From assembly GCA_001796415.1 (NCBI GenBank), contig MGML01000137.1, positions 1 through 6,394 of the forward strand: a stretch of DNA of 6,394 nt. Reading direction: 5' to 3'. Every line of letters begins with the position of its first letter. Position 1 is the first letter of the stretch. The notes beneath the pieces were generated by a model. The model was not told the DNA's origin. It saw only the letters and a program-made list of their open reading frames with translations, and did no database searches. Source of the DNA: Chloroflexi bacterium RBG_13_46_14. GTDB taxonomy: Bacteria > Chloroflexota > Dehalococcoidia > Dehalococcoidales > UBA2162. Below, piece by piece: positions 1-6,365 of this stretch. Position numbers and translations under genes: made by a program.

Positions 1-32
1 TCCATTTTCTGCCCTTTCTTTGAATAAAAGTG

Positions 33-38
33 TATAAT
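33..38 (+). promoter_or_regulatory. Candidate -10 box for the DUF169 gene
   Basis: A perfect TATAAT lies 30 bases before the ATG at 69. The matching -35 is poor: CTGCCC at 9-14 with an 18-base spacer matches TTGACA at only three positions. If this box is used, transcription would start near position 45. That is downstream of the GTG at 30 and supports the ATG at 69 as the real start. Confidence 0.45.
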
Positions 39-68
39 GTTCCCCGATTGATATTTGGAGGAATTAAC

Positions 69-818
69 ATGCCGTCGATAAAAGAATATAACGATTACGG
101 TGAAGACCTGGAACGAATTCTCCAGTTACGCACCTCTCCAATCGCTCTGAAAATGCTGGAGAAAGCAGAGGATATACCGGAAGGAGCGATAAGACCTAAA
201 AGGGATCGTGGATACCACCTGGCGCAGTGCCAGGTCTTCGCCCTCGCCCGCCGTAAGGGTGAAATGATAGCTATGCTTAAAGAAGACAACTGGTGCTGGG
301 CTCCTCTGATGGGATACGGCCTGGTTGAGGATCCGCAGGACGACTTTGTCAACAGCCATGCCTATTTTCCCCGCTTCAGAGTTGGTAAATATATCGGCAT
401 TGTCACCGCTCCGTTAAAAACAGCGCCATTTGTACCGGATATGGTGCTGGTCTATTCGAATACTGCCCAGTTAAGAAACCTTATCGGAGCGGTGAAATCA
501 CGTGATAAAGCTCTGGTCAGTTCCGTGTTCGATCCGATAGACTCATGCGTCTATTCGGTAGTACCGGTTATCGAGAACAATGAGTACCGCGTCACCATTC
601 CTGATCCCGGCGAGTACGAGAGAGCCATGGCCGGTGAAGACGAGATGATATTCTCTATACCTAAGGAAAAACTGCCCGGTCTGATGGAGACGCTACGGGA
701 AACGGATCGCAGAGGCGGCGGCTACCGACAGCAGACCTATATCATGACCCCGGATTTCCCACGACCACCATTTTATACTGATCTTTTCAAAAAATGGGGA
801 CTGGATACGGAGGAATAA
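69..818 (+). CDS. DUF169 family protein (COG2043-like), function unknown
   Basis: This 249-residue soluble protein has no signal peptide or membrane segment. Recognised family hallmarks are the N-terminal SPIALKML segment (residues 23-30), a Cys-containing CQVFALARRKG segment (54-64), the CWAPLMGYGL segment (76-85), and a C-terminal IPDPGEYERA...DEMIFSIP segment (177-198). DUF169 proteins are widespread in anaerobic bacteria and archaea, but no reaction is firmly assigned. The cysteines at 54, 76 and 160 could bind a metal or cofactor, which is inference. The start is ATG 69 because GGAGG at 57-61 precedes it by 7 bases. The reading frame is open back to a GTG at 30, but that codon has no ribosome site and overlaps the candidate -10 box. 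The gene converges on the zinc dehydrogenase gene at 826 with 7 bases between and no terminator, so read-through transcripts could be antisense to each other. Family assignment is fairly sure; function is unknown. Confidence 0.85.
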   Translation: MPSIKEYNDYGEDLERILQLRTSPIALKMLEKAEDIPEGAIRPKRDRGYHLAQCQVFALARRKGEMIAMLKEDNWCWAPLMGYGLVEDPQDDFVNSHAYFPRFRVGKYIGIVTAPLKTAPFVPDMVLVYSNTAQLRNLIGAVKSRDKALVSSVFDPIDSCVYSVVPVIENNEYRVTIPDPGEYERAMAGEDEMIFSIPKEKLPGLMETLRETDRRGGGYRQQTYIMTPDFPRPPFYTDLFKKWGLDTEE

Positions 819-825
819 CAGGGCG

Positions 826-1854
826 TTACTTCTGCGGCTCTATAATCACCTTGACCGATTCACCGGCTTCGGCAACGAGTTGAAAACCGCGTCCAACATC
901 ATCCATCGGCAGGATATGAGTCGTCATTACTTCCGTGTTGATGACTCCCTGGCTGACCAGTTCCAGCGCTTCCCGATAGTCGTCAGGGCTGGCCGCGTAT
1001 GAGGTAGTGAGGGTTACGTCGTTTCGCCAGAATGTATCGTTGACTGAAAACGGTACCTCCACGCCGGGACCTGTTGCGGCGAAGAAAAGCACGATTCCGC
1101 TGCGGTCTACCGAATCGAGAGCCTGTCTCACCGCAGATGGCGCCCCGGTGCACAAAACGACCACGTCTGCAAGGTATCCGTTATTCAGTTCCTTAACTCT
1201 TGAAGGCACGTCGTCATTCGCATTGATAACGATATCCGCCCCGAGTTTTCCTGCCATAGACAGCCTGTAATCACTGATATCGGTAGCAATTACCTTTCCG
1301 GCACCCAGGTGTTTAGCAAGCTGGATATAAATTAGCCCGGCGATACCGCTACCGATGACAAGCACCGTATCACCCGGTTTCATATCCGTTTTTCTCAGTC
1401 CTCTCAGAACGCAGGCTAAAGGTTCAACAAATGTGGCTTCCCGGTAAGACATCGAGTCTGGAATTTTAAAAACACCATGGTCGACGACTATTTCCGGTAA
1501 ACGAACGAATTCCGATATTCCACCGGGATAAAAGTTGGTTGTTCGGAGTGTATCGCACATCGTATGATGTCCACTGACACAGTATTTACATGTATTGCAG
1601 GGAACGTGGTGTGCGATAGTCACCCTGTCACCTTCATGATAGTCTTGGACATCCTTACCCACCTCTACAACCCGACCGCCAACTTCATGCCCAAGGATTA
1701 GTGGTGCCCGGTCGATGCGATACCATTCCATGACATCGCTTCCACAGATACCGCAGGCTTCTATCCTTACAAGCATCTCACCTGCGCCGATTTCCGGCAC
1801 AGGCATTTCTTCGATACGTACATCACTGTTACTGTACCATCGGGCGATGCGCAT
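826..1854 (-). CDS. Zinc-dependent dehydrogenase, sorbitol/threonine dehydrogenase-like (MDR family)
   Basis: This 342-residue cytoplasmic oxidoreductase should interconvert an alcohol (probably a polyol or hydroxy acid) and a ketone or aldehyde with NAD(H). The N-terminal GroES-like catalytic domain carries the catalytic zinc ligands Cys37 (GICGSD), His56-Glu57 (GHE) and Glu144 (VEPLAC). It also carries the four structural zinc cysteines 86, 89, 92 and 100. The Rossmann domain has GSGIAG (168-173), and Asp192 sits at the end of the second strand, which predicts NAD over NADP. Glu144 as the third catalytic zinc ligand and the 342-residue length fit the sorbitol/threonine dehydrogenase branch. 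The gene starts 6 bases after the stop of the upstream aldolase gene, and its ribosome site GAAGGA lies in the aldolase's last codons, so the two are almost certainly co-transcribed and probably act in one pathway. The substrate cannot be read from the sequence. Confidence 0.9.
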   Translation of the reverse strand: MRIARWYSNSDVRIEEMPVPEIGAGEMLVRIEACGICGSDVMEWYRIDRAPLILGHEVGGRVVEVGKDVQDYHEGDRVTIAHHVPCNTCKYCVSGHHTMCDTLRTTNFYPGGISEFVRLPEIVVDHGVFKIPDSMSYREATFVEPLACVLRGLRKTDMKPGDTVLVIGSGIAGLIYIQLAKHLGAGKVIATDISDYRLSMAGKLGADIVINANDDVPSRVKELNNGYLADVVVLCTGAPSAVRQALDSVDRSGIVLFFAATGPGVEVPFSVNDTFWRNDVTLTTSYAASPDDYREALELVSQGVINTEVMTTHILPMDDVGRGFQLVAEAGESVKVIIEPQK

Positions 1855-1860
1855 CTGCGA

Positions 1861-2655
1861 TTATTCCTTCTTTGCTTTTTCGGTATTGAAAATCTCACGG
1901 GCTTCTTTCGGGTCGGCTTTCTTGTGGATGATTGCCCTCAGGGCTTTTATCATGGCTACAGGATAATCGTTCTTCCAGATGTTCCGTCCGAGGTTGATTC
2001 CGATAGCGCCTTTCTGCATTCCATCGTAGACGAAGTCGAACACTTCACCTTCGTTCTCGGTCTGGGGACCGCCTGCCATCACAACAGGAACAGGGCAACC
2101 CTGTGTTACCTTGTCGAAATCTTCGCACCAGTAGGTCTTCACCACCCGCGCGCCCAGTTCGGCTGAAATACGGCTGGCAAGGGCAAGATACCGGGCATCA
2201 CGTTTTCCCAGTTCCTTACCAACTGCGGTCACGGCCATTACCGGAATCCCGTATCGCTCTCCCTCGTTTACCAGTTTTCCAAGATTCAGCAGAGATTCCT
2301 TTTCATAATCGCTTCCCACGAAAACAGATATACCAACCGCGGAAACGTTCAGCCTTATGGCTTCTTCCATGGATGTCGTAATTCCTTCATCAGCCAGGTC
2401 ATGTCCTATCACGCTCGTTCCGCCGGATACTCGTAAAATAACGGGTTTCGAATTTGCCGGGTCGACACACGCCCTTAAAACGCCTCTTGTAATAAACAAG
2501 GCATCCGAATACTGCAGTAGAGGTGCGATTGTTTTTCCCGGCTCCTCAAGCCTGCCGGTCGGTCCCTGAAAATATCCATGGTCGATCGGTAAAAAGAGGG
2601 CATGTCCGTCTTTCTTAATTAACTGTGACATCCGGTTTTCCATTCCCCAGTCCAT
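1861..2655 (-). CDS. DhnA/LsrF-type class I aldolase (fructose-bisphosphate aldolase / thiolase-like family)
   Basis: This 264-residue TIM-barrel protein strongly resembles E. coli LsrF, the thiolase that moves an acetyl group from phospho-AI-2-derived 3-hydroxy-2,4-pentanedione-5-phosphate to CoA. It also belongs to the wider DhnA class I aldolase family. Shared features are the DWGM start (residues 2-5), DHGYFQGPTGRLE (25-37), the Schiff-base lysine in VVKTY (Lys173), and the phosphate-binding AGGP (194-197) and GRN (223-225) segments. It lacks the roughly 30-residue N-terminal extension of E. coli LsrF. The start at 2655 is firm because an in-frame TGA lies six codons upstream, and AGGAGG sits 10 bases before the ATG. 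No lsrK, lsrG or lsr transporter is nearby, so a role in AI-2 breakdown is not supported. Pairing with the downstream zinc dehydrogenase suggests cleavage of a phosphorylated or oxidised sugar-like ketone. Alternatives are an ADH-synthase-like or fructose-bisphosphate aldolase role. The family is sure; the substrate is not. Confidence 0.85.
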   Translation of the reverse strand: MDWGMENRMSQLIKKDGHALFLPIDHGYFQGPTGRLEEPGKTIAPLLQYSDALFITRGVLRACVDPANSKPVILRVSGGTSVIGHDLADEGITTSMEEAIRLNVSAVGISVFVGSDYEKESLLNLGKLVNEGERYGIPVMAVTAVGKELGKRDARYLALASRISAELGARVVKTYWCEDFDKVTQGCPVPVVMAGGPQTENEGEVFDFVYDGMQKGAIGINLGRNIWKNDYPVAMIKALRAIIHKKADPKEAREIFNTEKAKKE

Positions 2656-2665
2656 ATATAAACTC

Positions 2666-2671
2666 CCTCCT
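2666..2671 (-). promoter_or_regulatory. Shine-Dalgarno site of the aldolase gene
   Basis: The minus strand reads AGGAGG here, 10 bases before the ATG at 2655. It fixes the start of the aldolase gene, and an in-frame TGA just upstream rules out a longer N-terminus. Confidence 0.7.
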
Positions 2672-2717
2672 CACGTAAAGTCATACATATTTATCAATCG
2701 GTATAATCAGCTTCATC

Positions 2718-2747
2718 ATTATACTACAACAAAATTGAAATCATCAG
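2718..2747 (-). promoter_or_regulatory. Candidate promoter of the aldolase-dehydrogenase operon
   Basis: On the minus strand a perfect TATAAT (2723-2718) lies 62 bases before the aldolase ATG. The best -35 is CTGATG (2747-2742) with an 18-base spacer. It keeps only the TGA core of TTGACA, so the promoter may need an activator. The predicted leader is about 55 bases. Confidence 0.45.
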
Positions 2748-2763
2748 CTTAAGTACTCGAAGA

Positions 2764-2788
2764 ACGAAATACAGAATACACATTTCGT
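2764..2788. repeat. 7-bp inverted repeat upstream of the aldolase operon promoter
   Basis: ACGAAAT (2764-2770) and ATTTCGT (2782-2788) form a perfect inverted repeat with an 11-base spacer. The two arms are 18 bases apart, start to start, which would put them on roughly the same face of the helix. The repeat lies about 17 bases upstream of the candidate -35 box, a usual place for an activator. It could equally be a chance repeat in AT-rich DNA. Confidence 0.3.
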
Positions 2789-2797
2789 AAAATATTG

Positions 2798-2826
2798 AAG
2801 GGCGGCTTTATTAACAAGCCGCCCTT
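2798..2826 (-). terminator. Hairpin terminator of the class III-like alcohol dehydrogenase gene
   Basis: AAGGGCGGCTT (2798-2808) pairs perfectly with AAGCCGCCCTT (2816-2826) around a 7-base loop, giving an 11-bp GC-rich stem. It lies 38 bases past the stop of the dehydrogenase at 2864. On the minus strand the stem is followed by CAATATTTT, an interrupted U-tract. The other strand has no better tail, and no + strand gene ends nearby, so it is assigned to the minus-strand gene. Confidence 0.7.
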
Positions 2827-2863
2827 ATCAACTCTTTTATGTTATTGAGGGTTATTTACACTA

Positions 2864-3940
2864 TCATTCAAAGCTTATTATATTTCTCAGCGCTTCGCCA
2901 CTCGCCGTTGAACTTACCGCTTCATTAATTTGATCCAGCGTATAATGCGCGGTAATAAGTTCATCCAGCTTCAGTTTTCCCGATTTGTACAGGTTAATAA
3001 GCTTTGGTATATCCTGGGAAGAATTGGTTGTTCCCATGAAACTGGCTGTGATAACTTTTTCATTATCGATAATATCCATAGGGAAAACCTCCAGATTCTG
3101 AGTAGCTAATCCGACAATTACGACTGTTCCCTGTCTTCCAAGCATAGCTACTCCCTGTGCGATGGCAGAGGTAACACCTACTGTAATTATCACATAATCA
3201 GCACCATATCCTCCGGTGATTTTCTTCACCTGCTCAATCGGGTCGCCTTTTGAAGCATTCACCAGGTGAGTAGAACCAAACGTTCTTGAAGCTTCAAGTT
3301 TTTTATCGAGCATATCGACCGCAATTATCGGATAGGCTCCCGAAATTGAAGCGCCCTGTATAGCATTCAGCCCTACACCGCCGACTCCGATTACAACGCA
3401 GCTTTCTGCCGGTCTAACCTTCGCTTTGTTAACTACCGCACCATACCCGGTAATAACGCCGCAAGCTAACAGAGCCGCCCTGTCCATCGGCATATCTGCC
3501 GGCATCGGTATTACCTGTGATTTATCTACCATACAATACTCGGCAAAAGAGCCGACCCTGAGACCATGATTTACGGCCACACCTTTTTTATTCTTCAATC
3601 TGCTTTCTGAATCAAGCGGCCATGTTGCTTGGCACATACTCGGTCTGCCTGTTTTACAGTACATGCATTCGCCGCAGGATCTTAGCAACGATACTACGAC
3701 CCTGTCACCGGGCTTAACGTTGGTAACTCCTTCACCTACTTCATCGACATATCCGGCTGATTCATGGCCCGGGACGAATGGTAAAGCACCCGGGAGATCG
3801 CCACTCATGAAGTGAAGATCACTATGGCACACTGCGGTTGCTGCTATTTTTACCTTCACCTCATTTTTATGTGGTGATTCCATATCAAGTTCTTCTACTA
3901 CGAGCGGTTTTCCGTATTCATAACATACTGCTGCTTTCAT
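2864..3940 (-). CDS. Zinc-dependent alcohol dehydrogenase, class III-like (AdhC/COG1062 type)
   Basis: This 358-residue cytoplasmic enzyme should catalyse reversible oxidation of an alcohol to an aldehyde or ketone. The catalytic zinc ligands are Cys38 (CHSDLH), His59 (GHE) and Cys160 (LACGV). Ser40 and His43 sit where the proton relay lies in liver-type enzymes. The structural zinc cysteines are 89, 92, 95 and 103. The Rossmann motif GVGGVG spans 185-190, and Asp209 at the end of the second strand predicts NAD(H). Cys as the third ligand, together with the C-terminal DIPKLINLYKSGKLKLDELI segment, places it with the class III/AdhC group rather than the sorbitol-type enzymes at 826 and 5300. 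Glutathione-dependent formaldehyde oxidation is possible but not shown. A GGAGGT ribosome site lies 8 bases before the ATG. The gene stands alone, divergent from the CoA-transferase operon, and has its own terminator. Family sure, substrate unknown. Confidence 0.9.
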   Translation of the reverse strand: MKAAVCYEYGKPLVVEELDMESPHKNEVKVKIAATAVCHSDLHFMSGDLPGALPFVPGHESAGYVDEVGEGVTNVKPGDRVVVSLLRSCGECMYCKTGRPSMCQATWPLDSESRLKNKKGVAVNHGLRVGSFAEYCMVDKSQVIPMPADMPMDRAALLACGVITGYGAVVNKAKVRPAESCVVIGVGGVGLNAIQGASISGAYPIIAVDMLDKKLEASRTFGSTHLVNASKGDPIEQVKKITGGYGADYVIITVGVTSAIAQGVAMLGRQGTVVIVGLATQNLEVFPMDIIDNEKVITASFMGTTNSSQDIPKLINLYKSGKLKLDELITAHYTLDQINEAVSSTASGEALRNIISFE

Positions 3941-3964
3941 TTTTATTTACCTCCTACACCCGAA

Positions 3965-3994
3965 AGAATAACCAACCTTACGGACTAATGTCAA
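3965..3994 (-). promoter_or_regulatory. Candidate promoter of the class III-like alcohol dehydrogenase gene
   Basis: On the minus strand a perfect TTGACA (3994-3989) is followed, after an 18-base spacer, by TATTCT (3970-3965), which matches four of six -10 positions. Transcription would start near 3958, leaving a leader of under 20 bases with the ribosome site almost at its 5' end. Confidence 0.5.
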
Positions 3995-4022
3995 TATCTT
4001 TTTCCAGATAATTCGACAAATC

Positions 4023-4052
4023 TTGACAGTCGGTCATCCATAGATTTAGCAT
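4023..4052 (+). promoter_or_regulatory. Candidate promoter of the CoA-transferase operon
   Basis: A perfect TTGACA (4023-4028) is followed, after 18 bases, by TAGCAT (4047-4052), which matches four of six -10 positions. The predicted start near 4059 gives a leader of about 27 bases that includes GGAGGT at 4076-4081. Its -35 box lies only 28 bases from the -35 box of the opposing promoter, so one regulator could control both. Confidence 0.45.
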
Positions 4053-4085
4053 TACCACAACGAAATATAAATCCCGGAGGTATTT

Positions 4086-5279
4086 ATGTCCGGACCGCTC
4101 GAAGACATCAGGATACTGGATCTTAGCTGGGTTCTTGCAGGTCCTTTCTGTACAATGCATCTAAGTGACCTCGGTGCTGAAGTGATCAAACTTGAACGCC
4201 CCAATGTCGGTGACCTCGCACGGGGAAACGGCCCATTTATCGATGGCGAGAGTTCTTACTTTATGAGCATAAACCGGGGTAAGAAAAGTATTACCATCGA
4301 CCTGCAGACGGAAAAGGGGAAGGAACTCTTCCTGAAGCTGATGCAGAAGGTTGATGTCATCGTTGAAAATTTCGTTCCGGGTACGATGAAACGTCTCGGT
4401 CTCGATTACGATGCCGTGAAGGAATACAATCCGCGCATCATTTACGCTTCGCTTTCCGGTTTCGGGCAAAGCGGACCTCATGCCCAAAATCGCGCCCTCG
4501 ATGTAATAATCCAGGCAGCGGGAGGTTTAATGAGCATTACCGGTGAGACCGGCGGACCACCAATAAAACCCGGGGCTTCCATCGGCGACCTTACGGCAGG
4601 ACTGTTTACGGCCATAGGCATTCTTGCCGCCCTTCACGAACGCGAAAAAAGCGGTAAAGGTCAGTACATCGATATAAGCATGCTCGACTGCCAGCTTTCG
4701 ATTCTTGAAAACGCCTTCGCACGGTATTTCGCGACCGGCGAGATACCGAAGCGACTCGGAACAAGACATGCTGTCTATACCCCTTTCCAGGCATTCGAGA
4801 CCAAAGACGGCTACATTGTCATTGCCATGGTCGGCGGCGTAAGGAACCAGTGGCCGCTTTTCTGCGCGATAATCGGTCGTCTTGAACTGATGGATGATGA
4901 ACGGTATCAGACGGGAGCGTCAAGAACCGAACACTATGACGAGCTGGCCACGATACTCGAAGAGGTACTGAAAACAAAGACCACCAATGAATGGATAAAG
5001 GAACTTTCTGAAGTAGGTATTCCATGCGGTCCCATCAATAACATAGCCGAAGTAGCCGCTGATCCGCAGGTGGAACACCGCAACATGATCATAGATGTGC
5101 CGCATCCTAAACTGGGTAAAGTAAAAATGATAAATACGCCGGTTAAGTTATCGCGAACTCCCGGAAGTGTTAAAGCCTCAGCGCCCGAACTCGGTCAGGA
5201 TACCAGAGAAATCCTGGTAGAATTACTCGGTTTGAATGAACATGAAATAAACGAACTCAATGATTCAGGTATCATATAA
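4086..5279 (+). CDS. CaiB/BaiF (family III) CoA-transferase
   Basis: This 397-residue protein is typical in length for family III CoA-transferases, which move CoA between carboxylic acids through an aspartyl-CoA anhydride intermediate. Visible hallmarks are the N-terminal ILDLSWVLAGPFCTMHLSDLGAEVIKLERP-type opening (residues 10-39), NRGKKSITIDL (63-73), VIVENFVPGTMKRLGL (91-106), SGFGQSGP (124-131), and the catalytic Asp168 in GASIGDLTAGL, equivalent to Asp169 of formyl-CoA transferase. The IPCGPINNIAEVAADPQV block near the C-terminus is also conserved. Members act on oxalate, carnitine, benzylsuccinate, bile acids, mesaconate and other acids, and sequence alone does not pick the substrate. 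The start at 4086 has GGAGGT 4 bases upstream. It is the first gene of an operon with the zinc dehydrogenase at 5300, which suggests an acid is activated to its CoA ester next to a redox step. Family call is very secure. Confidence 0.95.
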   Translation: MSGPLEDIRILDLSWVLAGPFCTMHLSDLGAEVIKLERPNVGDLARGNGPFIDGESSYFMSINRGKKSITIDLQTEKGKELFLKLMQKVDVIVENFVPGTMKRLGLDYDAVKEYNPRIIYASLSGFGQSGPHAQNRALDVIIQAAGGLMSITGETGGPPIKPGASIGDLTAGLFTAIGILAALHEREKSGKGQYIDISMLDCQLSILENAFARYFATGEIPKRLGTRHAVYTPFQAFETKDGYIVIAMVGGVRNQWPLFCAIIGRLELMDDERYQTGASRTEHYDELATILEEVLKTKTTNEWIKELSEVGIPCGPINNIAEVAADPQVEHRNMIIDVPHPKLGKVKMINTPVKLSRTPGSVKASAPELGQDTREILVELLGLNEHEINELNDSGII

Positions 5280-5288
5280 AAAAATAAC

Positions 5289-5294
5289 AGGAGG
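5289..5294 (+). promoter_or_regulatory. Shine-Dalgarno site deciding the start of the third zinc dehydrogenase
   Basis: AGGAGG is followed by AAATGATG, which offers ATG codons at 5297 and 5300. The first is only 2 bases from the site, too close for efficient initiation. The second is 5 bases away and gives the usual MKAAVF family N-terminus, so 5300 is preferred. Confidence 0.65.
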
Positions 5295-5299
5295 AAATG

Positions 5300-6313
5300 A
5301 TGAAAGCTGCAGTTTTTCATGGTGCACACGATATCAGGATAGAGGAATATCCCTACCCGAAACTTCCTGATGATGGGGTGATAATCAAGGTTCATTCCAG
5401 CGGTATCTGCGGTTCCGACCTGCACATGTACAGCCGTGGTGGTGGCGATGGTATGATTATGGGGCACGAATTTTCAGGAGATATAGTGGAAATCGGCAAA
5501 GACGTAAAAGATGTGAAAATCTGCGATCGTGTCGTAGCAATCGGCGGTGTCGGCTGCGGTGAATGCTACTGGTGCCAGCAGGGACAGTACATCAAGTGTT
5601 CGAAGCTGTCTTTTCTCGGCTACGGGATCAAAGGAGCTTTCGCCGAATACACAGCCATTCCCAATTTTAAGATAGGAATGTACGCTGAAAAGTTGCCTGA
5701 CTCAGTATCCTATGAAGAAGGAGCTACTGCCGAACCTCTTTCTGTGGCGTTATACGCAGTAAACCAGGTACAACCCAAGCCGGATGATATTTGTGTCGTT
5801 ACAGGACTTGGTATCATCGGCATCTGCGTCGTCCAGATTCTCCGTTCCCGTGGAGTGAAAACCATTATTGCCAGTGGTCGGAGATCGAAAAGACTCGAGA
5901 TCGCGAAGCAGAGTGGCGCGGAAGTAGTGGTAGACGCCGCAAAAGAAGATATAGTTCCCGTGGTTGAAAAGGTAGCCGGCAGCAGGAAAGCCGATGTGGT
6001 TTTCGAGGTTGCTGGTGTACCTGAGTTATTCCATAAATCTCTGCAAATGGTTCACCGTGGTGGCAAGATAAACCTTGTAGGGCTGTACATGGAACAGGTT
6101 ACGTGGAGTCCTTCAGTAATAGTAGGGAACGATATAACAATCATCGGTTGCGGTCTCAGGTGGGATTTACCCGGCGCTGTTGAACTTCTTGCCAGTGGTA
6201 AAGTCGATACAAAACCCATGATAACCCATGAATTCCCGCTTGACCAAACAAAAGAGGCATTCGAAACTCAATTAACTTCCCAGGATGCTATAAAGGTAAT
6301 AGTCAAACCATAA
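5300..6313 (+). CDS. Zinc-dependent dehydrogenase, sorbitol/threonine dehydrogenase-like, probably NADP(H)-preferring
   Basis: This 337-residue cytoplasmic medium-chain dehydrogenase has catalytic zinc ligands Cys37 (GICGSD), His56-Glu57 (GHE) and Glu145 (AEPLS). The structural zinc cysteines are 86, 89, 92 and 100. The Rossmann motif GLGIIG spans 169-174. Where NAD-specific relatives have Asp at the end of the second strand, this protein reads SGRRSKR (192-198). Loss of the acid and gain of two arginines is the classic pattern for binding the 2'-phosphate of NADP(H). The usual glycine of the GDRV turn is Cys75 here (KICDRV), an odd change that a single base could cause. The gene begins 20 bases after the CoA-transferase stop and shares its promoter. 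The start could be one codon earlier, at 5297. The shared operon suggests its substrate is linked to the acid or CoA ester handled by the transferase. Substrate unknown. Confidence 0.9.
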   Translation: MKAAVFHGAHDIRIEEYPYPKLPDDGVIIKVHSSGICGSDLHMYSRGGGDGMIMGHEFSGDIVEIGKDVKDVKICDRVVAIGGVGCGECYWCQQGQYIKCSKLSFLGYGIKGAFAEYTAIPNFKIGMYAEKLPDSVSYEEGATAEPLSVALYAVNQVQPKPDDICVVTGLGIIGICVVQILRSRGVKTIIASGRRSKRLEIAKQSGAEVVVDAAKEDIVPVVEKVAGSRKADVVFEVAGVPELFHKSLQMVHRGGKINLVGLYMEQVTWSPSVIVGNDITIIGCGLRWDLPGAVELLASGKVDTKPMITHEFPLDQTKEAFETQLTSQDAIKVIVKP

Positions 6314-6333
6314 TAATGATTTTATTGGAAATT

Positions 6334-6364
6334 AAGAAGTCCGCTTGCAGCGGACTTCTTTTTT
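6334..6364 (+). terminator. Intrinsic terminator of the CoA-transferase operon
   Basis: AAGAAGTCCGCT (6334-6345) and AGCGGACTTCTT (6349-6360) form a perfect 12-bp stem with a 3-base loop, and six T residues run from 6359 to 6364. It starts 21 bases after the stop at 6313. A minus-strand reading frame seems to end just beyond it, so the hairpin may serve both directions, though the minus-strand tail (AATTT) is weak. Confidence 0.9.
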
Positions 6365-6365
6365 A

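Noticed and set aside
30..68. Upstream GTG start that would add 13 residues to the DUF169 protein
   Set aside because: It has no ribosome site and sits at the candidate -10 box, while ATG 69 has GGAGG 7 bases upstream and matches where family homology should begin.
95..359. Minus-strand open frames inside the DUF169 gene
   Set aside because: Their translations are low-complexity and resemble no family; they are frame shadows of a well-supported gene.
1861..2655. AI-2 (lsr) quorum-signal degradation locus
   Set aside because: Only the LsrF-like protein is present; no kinase, isomerase, transporter or LsrR-like regulator is in the window.
2702..2707. TATAAT on the + strand in the intergenic region
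   Set aside because: No + strand gene follows for over 1.3 kb and there is no -35 partner; it is likely chance in AT-rich DNA.
4161..5105. Several minus-strand open frames of 60-110 codons opposite the CoA-transferase gene
   Set aside because: The + strand gene is a full-length, motif-complete CoA-transferase; the opposite frames show no recognisable motif or ribosome site.
826..6313. The three zinc dehydrogenases as a recent tandem duplication
   Set aside because: They differ in third zinc ligand (Glu, Cys, Glu), cofactor loop and length, so they are distant members of one superfamily, not recent copies.
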